Shown piece by piece: positions 24,212 to 36,642 of a stretch of 64,000 nt of DNA (positions are counted from its first letter, which is position 1; each line of letters starts with the position of its first letter). Origin of the DNA: Alnus glutinosa (Eukaryota; Streptophyta; Magnoliopsida; Fagales; Betulaceae). The stretch lies in NCBI RefSeq assembly GCF_958979055.1, contig NC_084893.1, positions 29,418,987 to 29,482,986 of the forward strand, written 5' to 3'. The notes beneath the pieces are model-generated. The model ran no database searches and had not been told where the DNA came from. It worked only from the letters and a program-made list of their open reading frames with translations. The position numbers and the translations under genes are program-made.

Positions 24212-25390
24212 GTCAACGTGTTGCACTGGTTTCCTCTGATACCAAAGCTACAGAGGTTGTTTATGTCATATCATACATTGCCACATATGAAGTGCCATGC
24301 TCAAGGCCATACAAAAGACGATATGTTGTGGCATCTGGCTGATGGAGAAGTATGGAAGGCATTTGATTCACGTTACCTAGACTTCGCATCAGACCCGCAA
24401 AATGTGAGGCTAGGTTTACCGTCAGGTGGCTTCAATCCATTTGGAAACATGTCCTATAGTCACAGTACGTGGCCGGTAATGTTAGTACCTTACAATTTGT
24501 CTTCCTGGATGTGCATGAAACAACCGTATATTATGTTAAGCTTGAGTATCCCTGGTTCGAGTGCTCTAGGACAAAGTATAGATTTGTACCTAGCGCCCAT
24601 TGTAAGTGAGTTGAAGGAACTATGGGAAGTAGGGGTACAAACTTTTGATGTAATCTCGAAAAAATATTTCACAACGCATTCAGCCTTGATGTGGACGATA
24701 AATGACTTTCTGACATACAATGATTTGTCAGGCTGGAGTACATATGGATGGAAAGCATGTCCTTGTTGTAAGCATGAAACTCAATCAACGTGGTTAACTT
24801 ATGGTAAAAAATGGTGCTTTATGGGCCATCGGCAATGGTTGCCTCCAGATCATCCATGGAGAAGAAATAAGAAATGATTCAACGGTGCGCAAGAAATAGA
24901 TAGTCATCCCGAAGTGTCAGATGACAATGAGATCATAAGACAATTAGAATGTGTTGTTAGTCAGGTAAGGACTGGACAAAAGTTGCCCAAGGGGGAAGTT
25001 GATTGGAAGAGGCGAAGTATATTATACGATTTGTCTTACTGAAAAGATCAGTTCCTATGCCATAACATTGATGTGATGCACACAAAATAAAAATGTCGTT
25101 GATAACATACTTGGCACGCTATTGAACATGAATGGAAATACCAAATACAACCTCGAAGCACGTCAAGACTTGCATAAGATTAATTTGAGACCAGAACTTC
25201 ATCCATTTATAGTCGTCTCACTTTTATTTTTTAAGCATGTCGTTTCTGTTGCTGCATATTGTATATTTTATTTACAATTAAATCTGACTCATTTTAATGT
25301 GTTTGCAGGTAGGCATGGCCCCCAAACAAATGACGCCACTACCGACAAGGGATTTTTGGACGCCTATAAACCGCACACCGTTTGAGTGAC
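23340..25390 (+). pseudogene. CACTA TNP2-like transposase, frameshifted
   Basis: The N-terminal transposase-associated domain is seen as NWMRKPRS in one frame, then RKWVIVCPCKKCEM and GYIEWIINGES in another. The TNP2 core follows: CMDGWSNTSFSMLLEFINK, GLGYEKIS-type FGYEKISACRKGCMLFW, then VLHWFPLIPKLQRLFMS, RLGLPSGGFNPFGNMS and DLSGWSTYGWKACPCC. At least three breaks are visible: a lost start codon near 23352, a frame change in the A-rich tract at 24180-24206, and stops around 25040-25120 (ILYDLSY then TGA). The 25122-25385 frame (MNGNTKYNLEARQDLHKIN) is the next piece of the family sequence. It should not make an active enzyme. Confidence 0.9.
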
Positions 25391-25739
25391 CGGTTGTAAG
25401 TTCAGATGATATGACGCATGACCCTGACGGGACACAGGGGGGCGTAAATTCTCAGTATGTACTACATGAGCGACCAGTTGTAGGGTCAGACGATACGATA
25501 CAGGACCCTAACAAGACACAGGGGGCGTAGATTCTCAGCAATGTGAAGCACATGATATGAAGTTTGGATCATCAGCACAATTAGGACCTGAGACTTCACA
25601 TTATAGCGATACTACTCAGGTGCCTCATATTTTACGGGATGGGAAAATTCACACAATAGGTATGATTTTTTTGTATTTGATGATAGTCAGTTATTTTGAT
25701 AATCTTCTACTAATTTAGTAATAATAAAGTGTAACGTAA

Positions 25740-26770
25740 ATTTTTTTTATAAGTTGCAGATAAGTAAGGTAGAAGGAATGTTAGGACTGTTGGTAGTCCT
25801 AAGGACATATGGCACATACCTGACGGGGAAAGGTTAGTGATCCAATTCAACCTGCCCACCAACCAATCGGTCCGGGTAGTGAGAAATTTAGAAGGATTTG
25901 TGGAAAGATCAAAAGAAATGGTCGATTTGTACAGTTGCATGATAACTGGCGGAAGTTACCACCGGAGAGGAAGGAAGATATGTGGCTCACCCTAACGGTA
26001 TGAAAATTTTTATTGACATGTCAATCACTTCTTATTTATAGTTTTGTAGCTTTATATTTCCAATTAAACTATGAGATTTAATTTTTGGTTTAGAAAAAAT
26101 TCTACTTTGAGCTTGTTCACGACATCGAGCACATAAAAAAGTTAACGTTGATGGACCTCGCAAAGAAAAGAAAGCAATACAGGCACGAGATCGAGAAGGG
26201 TCTAAATTTGAAAGAAGGTGATACTATAGAGTTTGTGGTCAGTAGGGCGCAGACAGTGCCAATTTTCGATGCAGAAGACTTTGAAATGCAAGTTGAGAGG
26301 TGGTTGTCTCCGGTTGATCAGGTATTTTTATTTATTTATTTATTTTGTTGAAGAAATCTCCATATTAACATTATGAAGTTTATAGAAGATATCATTGAAG
26401 GCCAAGACAAGCCGTGGCTACAACTTCTTTCTTCACACTTTGGGATCGAAGAGCATCGCACAGGTTGCACGAGAAATGGTATGTATAATAGAAAAACGTT
26501 CATGGCTCTTACGTACTGTAGTAAGATAATAAGCTTATAACTGATAATATTAATGATATTACAGGAGGAAGACACAGGAGAAACCCCGAACCGAGATGAT
26601 ATGTTTATTGTCTCGCATACCAAGAAAGATGGAAACCTTGTAAATGTAGCAGCCGGGAAAGCTATAGTAAGTGCTAAATACGTAATATTAATTGTATGTT
26701 CAAGTTTTCATTTCTATGTTTTGTGCAGGCGAAGATGATAGGAATTATCGAAAATCAGTCACCTGCAGAA
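25740..26770 (+). pseudogene. CACTA second gene, Transposase_24-like, decayed
   Basis: Pieces read as DIWHIPDGERLVIQFN-type, WRKLPPERKEDMWLTL and KKFYFELVHDIEHIKK, then 26148-26330 (MDLAKKRKQYRHEIEKGLNL) and 26553-26660 (EEDTGETPNRDDMFIVSHTK). These match the pattern of the plant En/Spm accessory protein. Intron-like gaps lie between the pieces, but stops and frame changes prevent a clean model. Confidence 0.65.
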
Positions 26771-27289
26771 TGAGTGTGTTCACAGGGGTCGATCTGTTGG
26801 TCTGGTCGTGTACGCGGGATGGGGCTAGGGCCAACTCCCTGTAAATCCACCTCTTATACCTTAGGACAAGAATCAATCTCTAGTGCGCCTACTCCGAGGA
26901 AACTAGAGATGACTGTTGAGATGAAACGTTTGAAGACTTTGTACAAAGCGCAAAATGATAAACTTGTAGAAACAAACAACAAGTGTGCAACGTAAGAGGC
27001 AGAGTTGATTATGGCGGGGAAACAACCAAGAAAGTGATGTTTTGGTTTAGTCTTAATTTTTCATTAATTAGTCATTAAGTAACAAAGAAGCATAAAAATT
27101 TCATTGTTCTATACTTTGAAGAGATTTGGAGGAAACCTAAAACTTTGTGTATGTACAAATACTGCAGAAGAAGCCGATGATGATGATGATGAGACATGAC
27201 AAGGTGGAGCCTAAAAGGGATAGTGCTTGTAAGCTACGAGTATGTTCTATAAAATAATCTCATTGATCTACGCTCATTATGCTCCATTG

Positions 27290-27410
27290 TTTTGGATTTG
27301 TAATGTTTTGGACTTAGATTTGGATTTGTAATGTTTGAGTTTTGAATTTGTAATGTTTTGGACTTATATTTGGATTTGTAATGTTTGGGTTTTGAATTTG
27401 TAAGCTAGTA
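27290..27410 (+). repeat. Short tandem repeat of about 55-60 bp units
   Basis: TTTGGATTTGTAATGTTT and TTTTGAATTTGTAA alternate in two near-copies, 3' of the CACTA genes. Confidence 0.7.
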
Positions 27411-27539
27411 GACTGTTGTTGTGAAGAATTTGAATTTGGAAATGGATTTGGATTTTGGATTTTGGAAATGGAAATGGATTTGGATTTATGTCGAAATGAA
27501 TTTTGTATTAGGGATTTTTGGGTGCCAATTATGAGGTTA

Positions 27540-27957
27540 ATATTAAAATAATAATAAAAAAAAAATACAGAATTTTGGACGGTTTTGGTCCAAACTGTTT
27601 GAAAATTTGTGGATGGTTTGGGTCAAAACCGTTCATAACCAATTCCGGATGGTCTGGGCCAAAATCGTCCATAAACGATTAAGGATGGTTTTGGACCAAA
27701 CTGTTCGGAATTAATTCCAAACGGTTTGAGAAAACTGTCCAGAATTAGATCTGGACGGTTTGGTCCAAACCGTTTGGATTTGCGGACAGTTTGGCCCAAA
27801 TCGTCCGTATCCCGAATTAGCGACCGTTTGTGCTGGACGGTTTGAAACCGTCCGGACCGTTTTCTAGACCCTTTTTTTTTCTTTTTTCTTTTTTTTCTTT
27901 TTTTTTCAATTTCTGGACAGTTTGAAACCGTCCAAAAATCCTGATTTTTTTGTAGTG
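27540..27957. repeat. CACTA subterminal repeat array and right terminus
   Basis: Many direct and inverted GGACGGTTT / AAACCGTCC variants, ending in the GTAGTG terminus at 27957. The left side of the element (20760-21240) has the same motif. Confidence 0.85.
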
Positions 27958-28430
27958 ACAAATAGTTTTCAAAGGAATAGAACTACAATATTTAACATTT
28001 CTTGTCTATATTATGCAAACCTAACTATATGAGCGCTACACTTGAAATATATATGGCAGTGTTTGCTAACCCTTTTGAAGAGGTTTTTTGTGTACGTTTT
28101 GGTTGAAAATGTATTTTGAAGTGATACAAAGTTGAAGACAAATGATATTTGTATACACTCACGTACATTTTATTATCATATATATTCACATTTGATAACA
28201 CTCACATTTTGTTAATATTAACTTTTTGGGTAGGAAGGAAAAAAGAAAGAAAAGGTTGGAAATGTTACCAAACCTTGGAAATATGGATCCTAAATATTGT
28301 TTTGCAGGGAATTAATTTGAATACTCATACGCCTACTCGCGCATCTGGATTCCTGCTATTTATAATCAACTAGATAGTTGTTAATAATCGTATTAAAAGT
28401 TTTTTTTTTTTTTTTTTTTTTTCTTGTTTC
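27958..28430 (+). repeat. Duplicated block, part beta, copy 2 (right portion) into the HIPP A upstream region
   Basis: Continues the beta block (GGTTGAAAATGTATTTTGAA), then ACTTTTTGGGTAGGA, CCAAACCTTGGAAATATGGA and TAATCAACTAGATAG. These are also found upstream of HIPP B (49413-49640), and the last two upstream of HIPP C (60490-60590). Confidence 0.85.
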
Positions 28431-28446
28431 AAAAAAATTATAACTG

Positions 28447-28610
28447 TATATTATAGTTGACTATAATATATATAATGAAACATAGTTAACATTCTAGGGA
28501 ATGGCCATGTATATTATAGTTGACTATAAAAAAAAATTTAACAAACATTCTAGGGATTATAATCAACTATATAGTACGTTGTTAATAACTGTATATTATA
28601 GTTGACTATA
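28447..28610 (+). repeat. Three copies of a TATAGTTGACTATA motif upstream of HIPP A
   Basis: TATATTATAGTTGACTATA occurs at 28447, 28510 and 28592. Each is near-palindromic and contains TTGACT, a WRKY-type W-box core. The motif is absent from the matching region upstream of HIPP B. Confidence 0.6.
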
Positions 28611-28997
28611 AAAATAAATTAAAAAAAACAAAAAAAAAAACTTAATCTAGTGCAGGGAGTGATAGTTTGTTTGATAGATAGGAATGGCCATGTGGCCATC
28701 CTCTTTGTTGGAGAGGGTAACTGCCCATCTGTTTTCGTTGTGGCAAAAGGTGGTCATAACCAATGATTGAGGGTGACGCCACACCTTATTCCTCTAATTT
28801 TCTTTTTGAAGCACTTCTTGGCATTGTAATTTCATAATTGATACTCCTTCTCACGATCGACATTATATATGTTATAGTCAATAAATCTTATAGTTGATCA
28901 TTTTGTGGCCCACTTAAAATATATTATCTAGCTGGCGCCTCGATCAGCTGCTTCAGGCAAGAATATATCCTCCTCCTCTTAATTAGCAAGCCCACGC

Positions 28998-29005
28998 CTA
29001 TAAAT
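28998..29005 (+). promoter_or_regulatory. TATA box of HIPP A
   Basis: CTATAAAT about 105 bp before the ATG, followed by a leader (GCACACAGATTAAGCTT) shared by all three HIPP copies. Confidence 0.75.
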
Positions 29006-29110
29006 GGAACTTCCATTCATTTCTCCGTGCACACAGATTAAGCTTCTTAATCAGAGTTCTCTCACTAAAGCCGCTTGTTAATTATTATATATAATTGCTT
29101 CCGCAAAAAC

Positions 29111-29717
29111 ATGAAGGTAAATCTTACACCAAGATCAACGCAATACAAGTACTACTAGTGAATTCTGAAACTTGACCTAATTAGTTGCTTACTGTCTTTA
29201 ATTATCTTATGTTGCGCGCAGCAAAAAATAGTTATCAAGGTGGAAATGAGCAGTGATAAATGCAGAACCAAGGCCATGAAGATTGCCGCAACAACATACG
29301 GTTAGCATCAAACTCGTTACTTTTTTCGGGTTTTAAGAAGTAGAGTGAGTGGACTCGATCGAGGTGTTTATGTATAGTGTATTAGTGTTTACATATAATA
29401 TTCTACGTACAGGTGTGAGCTCGGTGGCAATACAAGGGTCAGATAACGATCAGTTGGTGGTGAGTGGCCAAGATGTTGACTCGGCTAACTTGACCCGCTC
29501 GCTAAGGAAGAAGCTTTGCTATGCCACCATATTGAGCGTCGAAGAAGTGAAGGACAACGCAGAATCGACAGAAGAAAAAGTACCGGAACCCCCAAATCCG
29601 GTAGAAATCGACTTTTCACAGTTTCCGGTGTGTAATTGTCAACCATATCATCAACCATATCCCAAGTACTATGAAGTCGTCTACGATCCGTATCAAAATA
29701 ACTGTTCCATCATGTGA
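29111..29717 (+). CDS. HIPP-like heavy-metal-associated isoprenylated protein, copy A
   Basis: Model: exons 29111-29116, 29222-29300 and 29413-29717, GT-AG borders, 129 residues. It starts MK-QKIVIKVEMSSDKCRTKA and continues VSSVAIQGSDNDQLVV, a full-length HMA beta-alpha-beta fold of about 70 residues, then a Pro-rich, Tyr-rich tail ending YDPYQNNCSIM. The final CSIM is a CaaX box for prenylation, which places the protein at membranes. Known HIPPs bind metals through MxCxxC; here the first Cys is Ser (MSSDKC), so metal binding is probably weakened or lost. The second exon start and length match copies B and C. The longer open frame starting at 29349 lies partly in the intron and is not the start. 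HIPP46/47-like by overall pattern; exact subgroup unsure. Confidence 0.85.
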
Positions 29718-31277
29718 TCGTACGATTTAATTACGAGATCACCCTCTCTTTCAAACCCCCCGAACATTTGTTCGATCGATCTGTTGAGTGTTGAGTTCGG
29801 TGCACTATGTTGCTCCTAGCTAGCTAGTGTCATCTTGGAGCGTGTTTTAGATTCTATTGCAAGTATATACGGAAGTAATTAACTTCGTTGTACATGTTTA
29901 AATAGTCACGTACATGGAGGTTCCAGCTAGATCTCCCAAAATCAGCTAGAAATAATATTACACCTAAACAATGGTCCGACAAACTTGGAATGCCATTAAT
30001 GGATTCAGCTAGCGATGGGCTTTGCTCGTATCGGCTAGCTGAACAAATTAATCACTTTGAAAGCATCATATCGTAGGCTTAGAGATATATATAATTCTAT
30101 TGCACATACTAATTACCAAGGAAAAAATAATAATACTAGAGATAGAGACTTTAAATGAAACAGTAACTCAAACTGAAAATTTAAGAAAAATGTAGCCGGC
30201 CTTAACACCAACTTCCATATTCTCTTACATGGCTTTGAAACGAACTTTGAATGATTGAGGGTATAAAAGTACTCGAACTTTAATGTTCAAAAGTAACTAT
30301 CGATATTTTCATGACTCCTATGAATGTAAAGATTCTCTTTCTCCCAAAATACCACGTATGTATTATATGTATATTTAAGTATTCTTAAAAAAATTGAAGT
30401 AAATTTTAAAATTATTATTAAGCGTGTGATTAATGAAATGATGATTTTTTAACATTGAAAAAAAGTTAATTCCTATTAATTTCCACACACAAATTTTTTT
30501 TTTTTTAAAGAAACAAAGAAAGATATTAATTTTGTGGGAACCCTGGAAATTTATGGGAATCTAAATTCTCCTGAGTTATGCAGTGGCCTATCTAACGAAG
30601 AATTTTTTTTTTTCTTGGGTAGGGTTGGAGGGTGAGAGACTAATTAAAAACATTAATTTCAAACAACATTTTTTTATACATAAATATTATTTTTTGAAAA
30701 ACTTGTAACACATGTTTCCTAACATTGAATTAAACGGTCTATCTTCTACCTAGAAAAACAAATTAATTTTTTTTTTTTTGAGAAAAGCCCTGATGAATCT
30801 CAACATGAAATTTTTGGGCATAGATCGACTTTCTCTAGCAAACAACTTGTGCATGGCACAATTTTATTTTATTTTATTTTCTTTCTAACGTACATATTGA
30901 TGCTGGCCAGTTTTATTACCAGTTTTTGGTCAGACCCATTTATTTAATTAATATAAAATTATAAGATATTTTTTTTTAATAAAAGACTCCAACACATTTT
31001 AAATCAAATATTACGTACAGGAAAAGAAAAGAAAAAATAGTTACAATAAACAATGTCTCACATTGGATATAGAAAATTATTACAACTGATCGAAATAAGG
31101 TTAAACATAATTACAAAGGAGAAGTAAACAGGACATGCAGCTCCTCTAGTAAAAGAGACAAAATATATGTATACTTTGTCGTTGGTTTTCATATGGTCAC
31201 ATGGTACAACTCCTTTAGAAATATTTTAATGGTTTGGTTGTATTCAAGTCACAAAGTCAACATATATGGTCAAATTC
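29718..31277. other. HIPP A downstream region, no gene
   Basis: 3' flank, repeated in part downstream of HIPP B (54660-57120; for example CAATAAACAATGTCTCACAT) and of HIPP C (63230-63345; CACCTAAACAATGGTC). AT-rich and non-coding. Confidence 0.7.
31170..31277 (+). repeat. Duplicated block, part alpha, copy 2 (left piece)
   Basis: TCGTTGGTTTTCATATG through GGTTTGGTTGTATTCA, matching 14637-14710. It is cut by the LINE at 31278 and resumes at 36013. Confidence 0.85.
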
Positions 31278-31335
31278 TTTTTTTTTTTTTTTTTGTGAGT
31301 ACATCGTAGAAAGAACGGAAAGAAATAAAAAAAAA

Positions 31336-33363
31336 CTAACTTATGGAACAAAGAAGGTGGAGGGGGTATCTTTTCCAAAACATGGAGGAAAAGATGAGGA
31401 TAAATGGGGAAAGGATGGGAATGCAGCCAGAATAAATTCTAGTTGCGGCCCAATTTGCCACATGGTGGGCACAGAAGTTTGCACTTCGGTTAACATGACT
31501 AGCTTGCCAGCTAGCAGTTGGAGGGAGGATGGAGAAGATGTTGGAGATGATGGAAGCAATCCGCCAATCAGTAGTAGATGCTGGATGCTGAAGCGCCAAA
31601 GTGACATTGAGAGAATCACCTTCTAATATAAAAAAAGATAACCCTAAAGAAGTTGCCAATCGGGAAGCCAGAAGAGCAGCAAGGGCCTCACCATAAAGAG
31701 GAGAGCATGGAGAGCTAATCAGGGAGATACACTTGATTATAGAACCAGTAGAGTCTCTGCAGACTGCAGCTTGAGCAGAGAAGGTGGCTCTGATAGCAGT
31801 ATCATAGTTTATCTTGAAATATGGAGGAGATGGGCTTTTCCAGACAGCAGGAGTTTTATCATATTTGGCTGTCCACGCATAATAGTGGTCCAGAGAAATC
31901 TTGTTGATAGTAGTAGATATGCTAAGAGCACTTGGGATAATGCCATCATGATAAGCTTTGTTCCTGGAAAACCAAAGGTAGTCACAGGCAACAGCAGCAA
32001 AAATTTGGAACCTATGAGTCTCTGCTGGAGGAACACCAAGCATACGATGTGGATGGAGAATGATAAGGAGCCAATCTGTCATGTTAGTAACATTTAATGC
32101 AATAGTATCCAAAGGCCAAAAAGATTGGCGCCAAACCACACGTGCAATGGGGCAAGTGAAAAAGAGATGGGGGAGAGAGTCTATGGGATAAGAGCATAGG
32201 GAGCAACTGGTGTCTGATATGGAAGAAGGGATGGTTTGAGAAATTCGAAATTTGGTAGGAATAACATTCCATACCATTTTCCAAAGAAAAAGTTTAAGGC
32301 GATGGTTCAGCTGAAGCTTCCAAAGAGCCTTCCAACTAGATTTTGAGAGGTGTGAAGGGGTGGAAGGAGATAAGGAGCTAATGAGGTGATGGGTGGATTT
32401 GGTGGAGAAAATGCCGGTAGAAGAAGGGGTCCAGAGAAGGGAATCAGAGTGTGAACGGATATTGATTTTTAAAATTTCAGATATGGTGGTGGGATCAAAC
32501 AAAAAATGCAAGACATTTTGCCTCCAGGACATGGTAGGAGAGTGAATAAGATCAGAAATGGCCAGGGGATGGTTGGAGGAGATGGACGGCAATCTAGGGG
32601 TAGGTGTGAAGGATGGGACAGTAGGAATCCATGGTGAGGACCATATAGGAAGGCTTGAGTTATTATGAGGAATAAAACAAGCTCCAGAAGAGATGATGGG
32701 TAAGGTTGCCTTGATTCCATTCCAAATCTGAGATCCAGTTTTAAGAGAAGAGGATAAGAGATTACCATACCTGATATACTTTTGCTGGAATAGAGAGACC
32801 CATAAGCTGTTGTGATTTGAGAGTAGTTTCCATCCGAGCTTGGATATCAGAGACAAGTTCACATCCTTCATAAGTCTGAAACCAAGACCACCTTGATCTT
32901 TTGGCAAACACATAGAATTCCAAGATTTTAGAGATAAGTTGCGGTTTTTGTCCTTTGGGAAACCCCACCAGAAATTTTTAAAAGCCCTATCCAATTTTTT
33001 ACAAAGAGCATCTAGAAACAAAAAGGAACTCATGGCATAAGATGGTAGAGAAGATACCACTGTTTTAATCAGAGTTGATTTACCTGCCTGAGACAAAGTT
33101 TTAGATCTCCAACCTTCAATTTTCCCATTAACCTTGTCTAAGATGTCAGAAAAGGCTGTTGTTCTTGATTTGCCAAACAGGATAGGAAGGCCAAGGTGTT
33201 TTGCAGAAGCTGGGGTGAGCTGGTAGGGGAGAGTTCCTGATAGTAGAGATGGTAGAAGCATTTGTGTTTTTGCTAAACAGAATATTTGATTTATTGGTAT
33301 TGATAGTTTGTCCTGACCAAGAGCTATATTTATTAAGACAATCCCTAATAATAATAGCTTCAC
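31336..33363 (-). pseudogene. LINE ORF2 C-terminal part: RT thumb, zinc-binding region, RNase H
   Basis: A long open stretch of about 675 codons. HLGLPILFGKSRTTAFSDI and GWRSKTLSQAGKSTLIKTV are the typical post-RT region. CSLCSYPIDSLPHLFFTCP is the zinc-binding (zf-RVT) domain. YFKINYDTAI ... GEALAALLASRLATSLG ... HVNRSANFCAHHVANWA is the RNase H domain; the first catalytic Asp is in NYDTA. Still open despite breaks upstream. Confidence 0.92.
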
Positions 33364-34240
33364 TAGAGGTTGCAGCAGAAAAGATGACTAGATCATCAGC
33401 AAATAAAAGATGGTTTAAGGAAGAACACGATCTAGCAATTTTAAAACCGCGAAGGCTTTGGTGAAGCAGAGCAGATAACTTCAGTGCCAATAATAAAGAG
33501 AAAAGGGGATAGTGGATCACCTTGACGAAGACCCCTAGAAGGGGAGAATAACCCAAAAGGGCTGCCATTGAGAAGCACTGAGAATGAGGAGGTGGAAATG
33601 CAAAGTCTGATCCAGTTGATCCACTTTGGATGAAAACCAAGTTTGGTAAGAATAGCAAGCAGAAAGGACCATTCCATTTTGTCAAAAGCCTTCTCCATAT
33701 CAATGTTAACAGCCATTAGGCCTCCTCTACCCCGCTTAGATTTAAGAGTATGAAGCATCTCATGAGCCAATATAGAATTGTCCTGAATATGGCGGTTAGG
33801 AACAAAAGCTGTCTGATATGGAGATATAATATTGTTGAGAAGGGGCTTCAGCCTAGTAGCTAGCAGCTTGGATATGATCTTATAAATAATGTTGCAGAGG
33901 CTGATGGGGCGAAAATCATGCATGGAGGAGGCACCCAGCTTCTTTGGAATTAAAGCTATAAAAGTGTGATTCTGTTCCTTGATCATGTGGTTATTCCTGA
34001 AAAAATTCCAGACAGCTTGTAGAACAGTCAATTTAATACTATCCCAATATTTCATGTAGAAAAGAGCTGTAAATCCATTAGGGCCAGGGGCCTTTGATGC
34101 ACCAAGGCTAGCTAGTGCAGAATGAATTTCTGCTTCAGTTGGAATAGCACATAACATGTTATTATCATCATCAAACACAGAGCAATGAAAAAGGTCTAGT
34201 AACTCAATGCTAGCAGTAGGATTTGTAGAGGCAAACAAAG
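33146..34240 (-). pseudogene. LINE reverse transcriptase core, frameshifted
   Basis: KAPGPNGFTALFYMKYW, FRPISLCNIIYKIISKLLA, RLKPLLNNIISPYQTAFV, NIDMEKAFDKMEWSFL and GLRQGDPLSPFLFI in one frame. After a frame change near 33480 come LNHLLFADDLVIFSA and INTNKSNILFSKN in another. The catalytic FADD is at about 33388-33405. Confidence 0.93.
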
Positions 34241-34515
34241 TCTTGAAATTTGAAATAAAACAATCACCAATAGATCTCCTATCAGCAATCCAACCATCAG
34301 TAGAGGATTTTAGAAGATCAATAGCGTTTCTCCTGCGCCGAATAAGGGTACTAGTGTGAAAAAATCTAGTATTGAAATCCTTACAAGTTAGCCAAAGATC
34401 TCTAGATTTGTGCTTCCAGAGGGATTCTTCCTGAATCAGGTATTCATTTAAAAGGCCTTTGAGATGAAGCTCTAAGGCTAAATTGGAATCTGAAGGAGGG
34501 GCCTGTTGGGTGATG

Positions 34516-35562
34516 TCAAGTAGCTAGTTGATAAGTGGAGTCTAGTTTCCTTTGAATTTCACCAAAGTAATGCTTGTTCCAGTGTTTGATTGCCTGCTTT
34601 GTGTTTTTCAGCTTTTTTAACAAGCAGTAAGCAGGAGAGCCATAAACAATAAGAGACCAAGCTTCATTGATAACTACACCACAAGTGGGATCCCGAGTCC
34701 AAAATTCTTCAAATCGGAAAGGAAGAGGGAGATAAGGGGATCTAGTGGATGTATCTAAGAGTAGAGGGCTATGATCAGAATTTAGGGCTGGTAAATGGGT
34801 AATAGAGAAAGAGGGAAAATGTTGAATCCATTGATTAGTAGCAATACCCCGATCAAGACGCTCTTTAATCAAACTATGCCCCTGTCGGTGATTTGACCAT
34901 GTATAAGGGTTACCAGAAAATCCAAGATCAATCATACCAAACTGATTCATAAAATAGCTGAAATTATTCCTGGAGAAGCTTGGGAATGGTCTACCGCCCA
35001 ATTTGTCATGTTGAGCTGTTATAGCATTAAAATCACCAATACAAAGCCAAGGAATATCACAATGATCACCGAAATCAGCTAGAGTGGTCCAGAAATCAGA
35101 ATTGGATTTCTGATATGGGGGGCCATAAACAAACGAAATCAACCATTTAACAGTAGGGGAGTCTGAGGAACACCAAGCACAAATCATATCATGAGATACA
35201 TAGAAGTCAGAAAGGTTAATATCATTTTTCCAGGCAAGAAAAAGTCCCCCTCTAAAGCCACAAGGAGGAGCCTGAACATTCAAATTGAAACCAAGCTAAA
35301 GCAGGAAAGAACTAGCTGTAGGAGATGTAGTCTTAGTTTCAGACAAAAATAAGATATCAGGGTTGTGCTTTCTGATCATGGCCCGTAAACTACGAATTGT
35401 AGAGGATTGAGCCAAACCTCTACAATTCCAAGATAAAATTTTAATATTGGACAAAAACGTAACAACAAAGAAATCAAAAAATGGCTTAGCAAACAAAGGC
35501 CACAAACAATGATCGCAGAGCAAAAAACCTGAGAGAAAACGTCGTACAATCACAACCGACAA
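34516..35562 (-). pseudogene. LINE endonuclease (EEP/APE type)
   Basis: NIKILSWNCRGLAQSSTIR near 35410, FLSETKT, FVYGPPYQ, WLCIGDFNAITAQHDKLGG and LDRGIATNQW...LNSDHSPLLL are the conserved endonuclease motifs (catalytic Asn, Glu, Asp and His). A TAG at 35296-35298 interrupts the frame, and a frame change lies near 34520. Confidence 0.92.
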
Positions 35563-36012
35563 ACCAAACTTGCAGCCAGAGACTCAGAAAATCCAGCGCT
35601 GCACCACCGACGGAGTCCGAAAGCAGCCACCACCGCCAGAAAAACGAAAAAAAAAAAAAGCCTTTAGAGGAATCCTGGTAAAGCAGCAACAGAGAGGAGA
35701 AACAGAGAGATGCTTGTGCAAAGGGAGCGCCAAAGAGTTGAAAATCACGAAAGGGAAAGGAAAAGGGCCACACAGTGCTGAAAGCACGGCACAGAAGAAG
35801 TTGTAAAGAGGGAAGATAGGTAGAAAGACCTAATTTTTACTTTCTCTGTGGTTAGAGAGAAGAGGAGGTTTTCTAGTGGAGAAGGTGTTGAAAAAATGAA
35901 GATAGTGTATTGGATTTAACCAGATGTGGAATAGGAAAATACAGATGGGAGATAGGTTCAAGACCTAATTTTTCCTTAACTCAGTTAGACAGAAGGCGGA
36001 GATTCTCTCTCT

Positions 36013-36148
36013 ATATATGGTCAAATTCAATCACGCTCTCTACACGCTTTAGGATCATTATGCTTTGAATGACGTCATCATATATACAATCATCCTGGGA
36101 AGAAACGTCCTAAGATTGATAACTGCAAAAGAAATGTGAAAAAAATAG
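36013..36148 (+). repeat. Duplicated block, part alpha, copy 2 (middle piece)
   Basis: CACGCTTTAGGATCATTATG to ATAACTGCAAAAGAAATG, between the LINE and the MULE-type element. Confidence 0.85.
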
Positions 36149-36642
36149 GGGTTAAATATATTTTTGGTTCTTTTGTTTTGAAAACTTAAATTTTTAAGTA
36201 CTTGAGTTTCAATTCACATCATAAATGGTATCTCAATTTAAAAAAAAGATCGAATTAGTACCTTAGTTAAATTTTCCATCCAAAAACTAACAAGTTGCTA
36301 CATGTCAACCTCTGTGTTGTAGTATAAAAAAATAAAAAATCTTTAAAATTAATTAAAAAATATTAAAAGCTTGAAAAAAAAAAAAAAAAAAAGAAGAAGA
36401 AGAAGAAGAGAGCCACCCTCTTGACCGGTGGGGTGGTTCAGCCACCCTATGACAAAAAATAAATAAATAAAAATTCAAGGGTTTTGGCCATTGGGAGTGG
36501 TTTGGCCACCCCATGGCAAAAAACATAAAAAAAATAAAAAAAATTCAAGAGTTTTAGCCATTGGGGGTGGCCGAACCACCCTCGTGGCCCATTGGGGGTG
36601 GTTCGGCCACCCCCAAGGGCCAAAACCCTTTAAAAAAAATTT

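Larger units (their letters stand above)
31278..36012 (-). mobile_element. LINE (L1-type), TSD-flanked, coding-defective
   Basis: 4735 bp, minus strand, with a 17-bp A tail (T run 31278-31294). It is flanked by identical 16-bp target duplications ATATATGGTCAAATTC (31262-31277 and 36013-36028). It encodes an endonuclease, a reverse transcriptase, a zinc-binding domain and an RNase H. The uninterrupted paralogous site is at about 14720-14745. The leader before the endonuclease is only about 450 bp and holds no ORF1, so the copy either lacks ORF1 or is slightly 5' truncated. Frameshifts and a stop inactivate it. Confidence 0.95.

Noticed and set aside
29349..29717. Single-exon 122-codon reading of HIPP A
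   Set aside because: Its first part lies in the intron. The three-exon model agrees with copies B and C and restores the HMA start.
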